A stretch of 64,000 nucleotides of DNA from Odobenus rosmarus divergens. Its lineage: Eukaryota > Chordata > Mammalia > Carnivora > Odobenidae. The notes under the pieces were generated by a model that ran no database searches, had not been told where the DNA came from, and saw nothing but the letters and a program-made list of their open reading frames with translations. Made by a program: the position numbers and the translations under genes. Position 1 is the stretch's first letter. Every line of letters starts with the position of its first letter. Below are positions 61,715 through 64,000 of the stretch, one piece after another. The stretch covers positions 946,413 through 1,010,412 of the forward strand of contig NW_004451419.1 of the NCBI RefSeq assembly GCF_000321225.1, in the 5' to 3' direction.

Positions 61715-61815
61715 GGGAGATCATCCTGGAAAAGTTTAAATCAATTAACTCCCTTCCAGAAAACAGCCTGAGAAATGTAATGGAGAAATAATGACTTTTC
61801 TCCACAGGATTAAAT
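61715..61815. promoter_or_regulatory. Possible conserved non-coding block
   Basis: aaaagtttaaatcaattaac, aaatgtaatggagaaataat and gacttttctccacaggatta. Confidence 0.38.
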
Positions 61816-61839
61816 GACATAGACCAGGGCCCAGTGAGG

Positions 61840-61965
61840 AATCAGGAAGGCGGGCACAGGAGCCATGTCTGTGACTCTCTGTGTGGCCTTGAGCAAGTCT
61901 TATTTTCTTCTCTGAGCCTTAGTTTCCCCACCTGTACAAGGGGAGGGCTTGGGCCAGCACAGGAA
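61840..61965 (+). repeat. MIR remnant
   Basis: ctgtgtggccttgagcaagt, ctctgagccttagtttcccc and acctgtacaagggg. Confidence 0.85.
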
Positions 61966-62285
61966 CGGCTAATAGAAGGCATGCCTTTTGTCACTCTCCC
62001 CACCCTCGCCCACGGCAGGCATTGCTAATCAATTGTAGTACTGTTCTCATTGAGCCTGGAGGGGAGAGCAAAGCCAATCCAAGCCAGAGCTCTGGGCATT
62101 CCCTCGGGATGGGTCAGACCTGGCATACAGGCACCAGGTTAGGTTTAGACGGTCTGAAAGGTCCCCTCTAACACTAGGTTGATATTCGCCAATAGTGTTA
62201 TTACTGCTGTGATCGACTCAGAGTCTCCTTCTCTTCCTCCGTCTCCCTCTCTCTCTAAGTATGCATATACATTAAAAAAAAAAAA
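61966..62285. other. Single-copy sequence
   Basis: gctaatcaattgtagtactg at 62024 is a possible homeodomain site. A CT-rich patch and poly(A) precede the SINE. Confidence 0.4.
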
Positions 62286-62384
62286 TTTTTTTTTAAGTAG
62301 GCTCCACACCCAACGTGGGGCTCAAACTCATGACCCCCAGATCAAGAGTGGCATGTTCCACTGACTGAGCCAGCCCGGTGCCCC
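62286..62384 (-). mobile_element. Old short CAN-SINE, antisense
   Basis: ttaagtaggctccacaccca, acgtggggctcaaactcatg and gagccagcccggtgcccc. Confidence 0.9.
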
Positions 62385-62560
62385 TATGTTTTCCTATGCT
62401 AACTCGTTGAAACCTCACAACCATCAGATAAGGAAGTTACTATTATTACTGTGCTTATCTTACAGAAGAGAAAACCAAGGTCCAGAGAGGGGAAATGATT
62501 TGGCCCAAGGTCACAGAGCTACTATGTGGAGTCAAGATTTGAACCCATACCCATCTTCCC
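62385..62560 (-). repeat. MIR, nearly full length
   Basis: ttatcttacagaagagaaaa, ccaaggtccagagaggggaa and ggcccaaggtcacagagcta. Confidence 0.88.
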
Positions 62561-62659
62561 TGGAAACAGTCCAGATGGGGTAACGTGACCCTTCCCTTCT
62601 GATCGGCAGTCTGGGGAGGAGGGTTGCCATTTCTCTGCACCGAGCTCTGTGCCCCACGC

Positions 62660-62775
62660 GTCACACACACTGTCGGTTTGGAACTACAATTATCTTCATT
62701 CTCTAAACGGAGGAAACTGAAGCTCTGAAGGATGATGGGACCTGCCCAAGGACATGTGACCAATCATTGGCTGGG
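62660..62775 (-). repeat. MIR remnant
   Basis: aacggaggaaactgaagctc, then gacctgcccaaggacatgtg. Confidence 0.65.
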
Positions 62776-62829
62776 GCAGGGTGAGGTGGCACTGTTCATT
62801 GCCCTGCTGCCCCTCTCCCTGCAGGAAAG

Positions 62830-62937
62830 GTGCCTATTTCTCCTGGAATTCCAGTGCCCAGCCGAAGCCTGGCACGCTGGAATAGAATCAATGAATGAAT
62901 GAATGAATGAGTGAATGAGTGAATGAATGAATGAATA
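62830..62937 (+). repeat. L2 3' end with (GAAT)n expansion
   Basis: ccagtgcccagccgaagcct, ggcacgctggaatagaatca, then about twelve GAAT/GAGT units (62887-62937). The expansion grew from the L2 terminal repeat. Confidence 0.75.
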
Positions 62938-63494
62938 TGACAGCTGGTACTAGAAGAGTTCCAGAGTTAGGGTATACCCCACCCCTTCCATTACTAGCCC
63001 TCAGACCCGCAAGCTGACTCCCTGGCCCTGGCCCTTACTGATCCACCTGCCCAGGCTGGCTGACCTCTCACCTCTGCCCGTGGCCCTGGATGACCCTGGG
63101 GGCTTGTGGTCAGGGCCCAAATCCATCATTCCTGAGTGGTCTGTCCCAGCCCTGCCTCCCCCCATCCATCTTCTCCCCATAGTTAGAGAGAAGGGGGTGG
63201 TGTGGGGATGGAGGGGGAGGGTCCCACTCCAGGAAACTCCTGGTCCCACTGAAGTCTTCTCCAAGGCCCCCCTCCACCACCTCCCAGGCGGTCACTCCCC
63301 ACCTGCAGAATGCTTAGGTCAAATACCTTGGATCCCAACATAGAAGACAGCCAAAGGCCAAAAGGGCTCTAGCTGGAGGGTGCAGGATATGAAGGAGCCC
63401 CGTCTGGTGCCACACCCACCCTCTTTGCCTCCAAGCAGGCTCCAGGGTGAAGACCCCTGGAGAACCTCCAGAAAGCCATGGAGAATGACTGTCC
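62938..63494. other. Single-copy sequence
   Basis: Nothing recognised. Confidence 0.4.
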
Positions 63495-63605
63495 TGGGAA
63501 CCAGAAGACCTGGGTGTGAATTTCTGCCCAGCCACTGGCTCACCGTGCAACCTGGTGCAGGTCTCTTCCCGCTCTGAACCTCACATTCCCCATCGATCAC
63601 CCCCA
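63495..63605 (+). repeat. MIR remnant
   Basis: agaagacctgggtgtgaatt, then cactggctcaccgtgcaacc. Confidence 0.65.
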
Positions 63606-63879
63606 GAGGATTGAACTCAGTGGCTTTCAGGCTTTTATTGTCAGAGCAGTGGAAACCTTTTCTCAAATTAAAATCACATGCAGAACTCCAATATGAAAAA
63701 GCAAGGAAATGGACCAAGCTCTAGTTGAAGTGGGTGGGGCAGAGGGTGATAGTGGGGACCCCGGGGCTCTCCCTTTTCCAGCTTCCTCTGCCCACCCCCA
63801 CCATAACCAGCGGTCCCTGACACATCTTCCTAAAGCCCTAAGGTTCCTTGGAAGATTTTGAAACGATCAGAATAGATAT
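63606..63879. other. Unassigned sequence
   Basis: 63625-63715 (ctcaaattaaaatcacatgc, agaactccaatatgaaaaag) may be an old interspersed repeat. The rest is single-copy. Confidence 0.35.
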
Positions 63880-64000
63880 TTTTTTCAATCATTTTATTAT
63901 GAAACATTTCAAACATACAGCAAAGTTGGAAGACATTTACAATGAACACTTACATATCCACTACCTGGATTCTCCCATTCGTGGACTTGCTTTACTAAAT
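63880..64000 (-). mobile_element. L1M 3'-UTR fragment, antisense, runs off the window
   Basis: cattttattatgaaacattt, caaacatacagcaaagttgg and aatgaacacttacatatcca are antisense old-L1 3' sequence continuing past the end. Confidence 0.6.

Overview
This window is vertebrate nuclear DNA with no intact protein-coding gene or structural RNA gene that I can support. It carries about twenty CAN-SINE copies (tRNA-Lys-derived SINEs with a head reading ggtggctcag, a CT-rich tract and an AATAAATAAATAAAATCTT tail). These are specific to Carnivora. None has the dog-type head, and the youngest copies resemble those of bears, seals and mustelids. I therefore infer a non-canid (arctoid) caniform carnivore; the species cannot be named from sequence alone. 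The many open reading frames are accidents of GC-rich sequence, read-through of microsatellites, or pieces of transposons.

Layout. 1-9 kb: GC-rich single-copy sequence with MIR and L2 remnants, a 0.6-kb ATGG/GGAA array, one AT-rich conserved-looking block (4.3-4.7 kb) and an antisense L1. 9-20 kb: MaLR-type LTRs, a 0.6-kb CAC/CAT array, an antisense L1 with a readable ORF2 C-terminus, and a composite SINE cluster. 20-29 kb: MIR/L2-dense sequence with the longest conserved-looking AT-rich block (23.8-24.4 kb). 29-34 kb: young SINEs, an ACT/ATT array and a sense L1. 34-47 kb: several short AT-rich, homeodomain-site-rich blocks between MIRs, plus a 900-base run of N (40770-41669) lying wholly inside a 5'-truncated L1. 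47-55 kb: an old antisense L1 split by two SINEs, a 60-bp-period GGAT array and an ERV-type LTR. 55-64 kb: L1, MaLR, L2 and MIR remnants with further conserved-looking blocks.

Interpretation. Dense MIR and L2 remnants, few young L1s, no exons, and repeated islands of TAATTA/ATTAAT/ATTTGCAT-rich sequence in a GC-rich background are what a non-coding regulatory landscape (intron or gene desert) near a developmental gene looks like. Conservation itself cannot be seen here, so every regulatory call is inference. I found no new gene system. The most notable items are the candidate enhancer blocks, a duplicated fragment of one of them, a 16-bp perfect palindrome, paired octamer motifs, the higher-order microsatellites and the nested SINE insertions.
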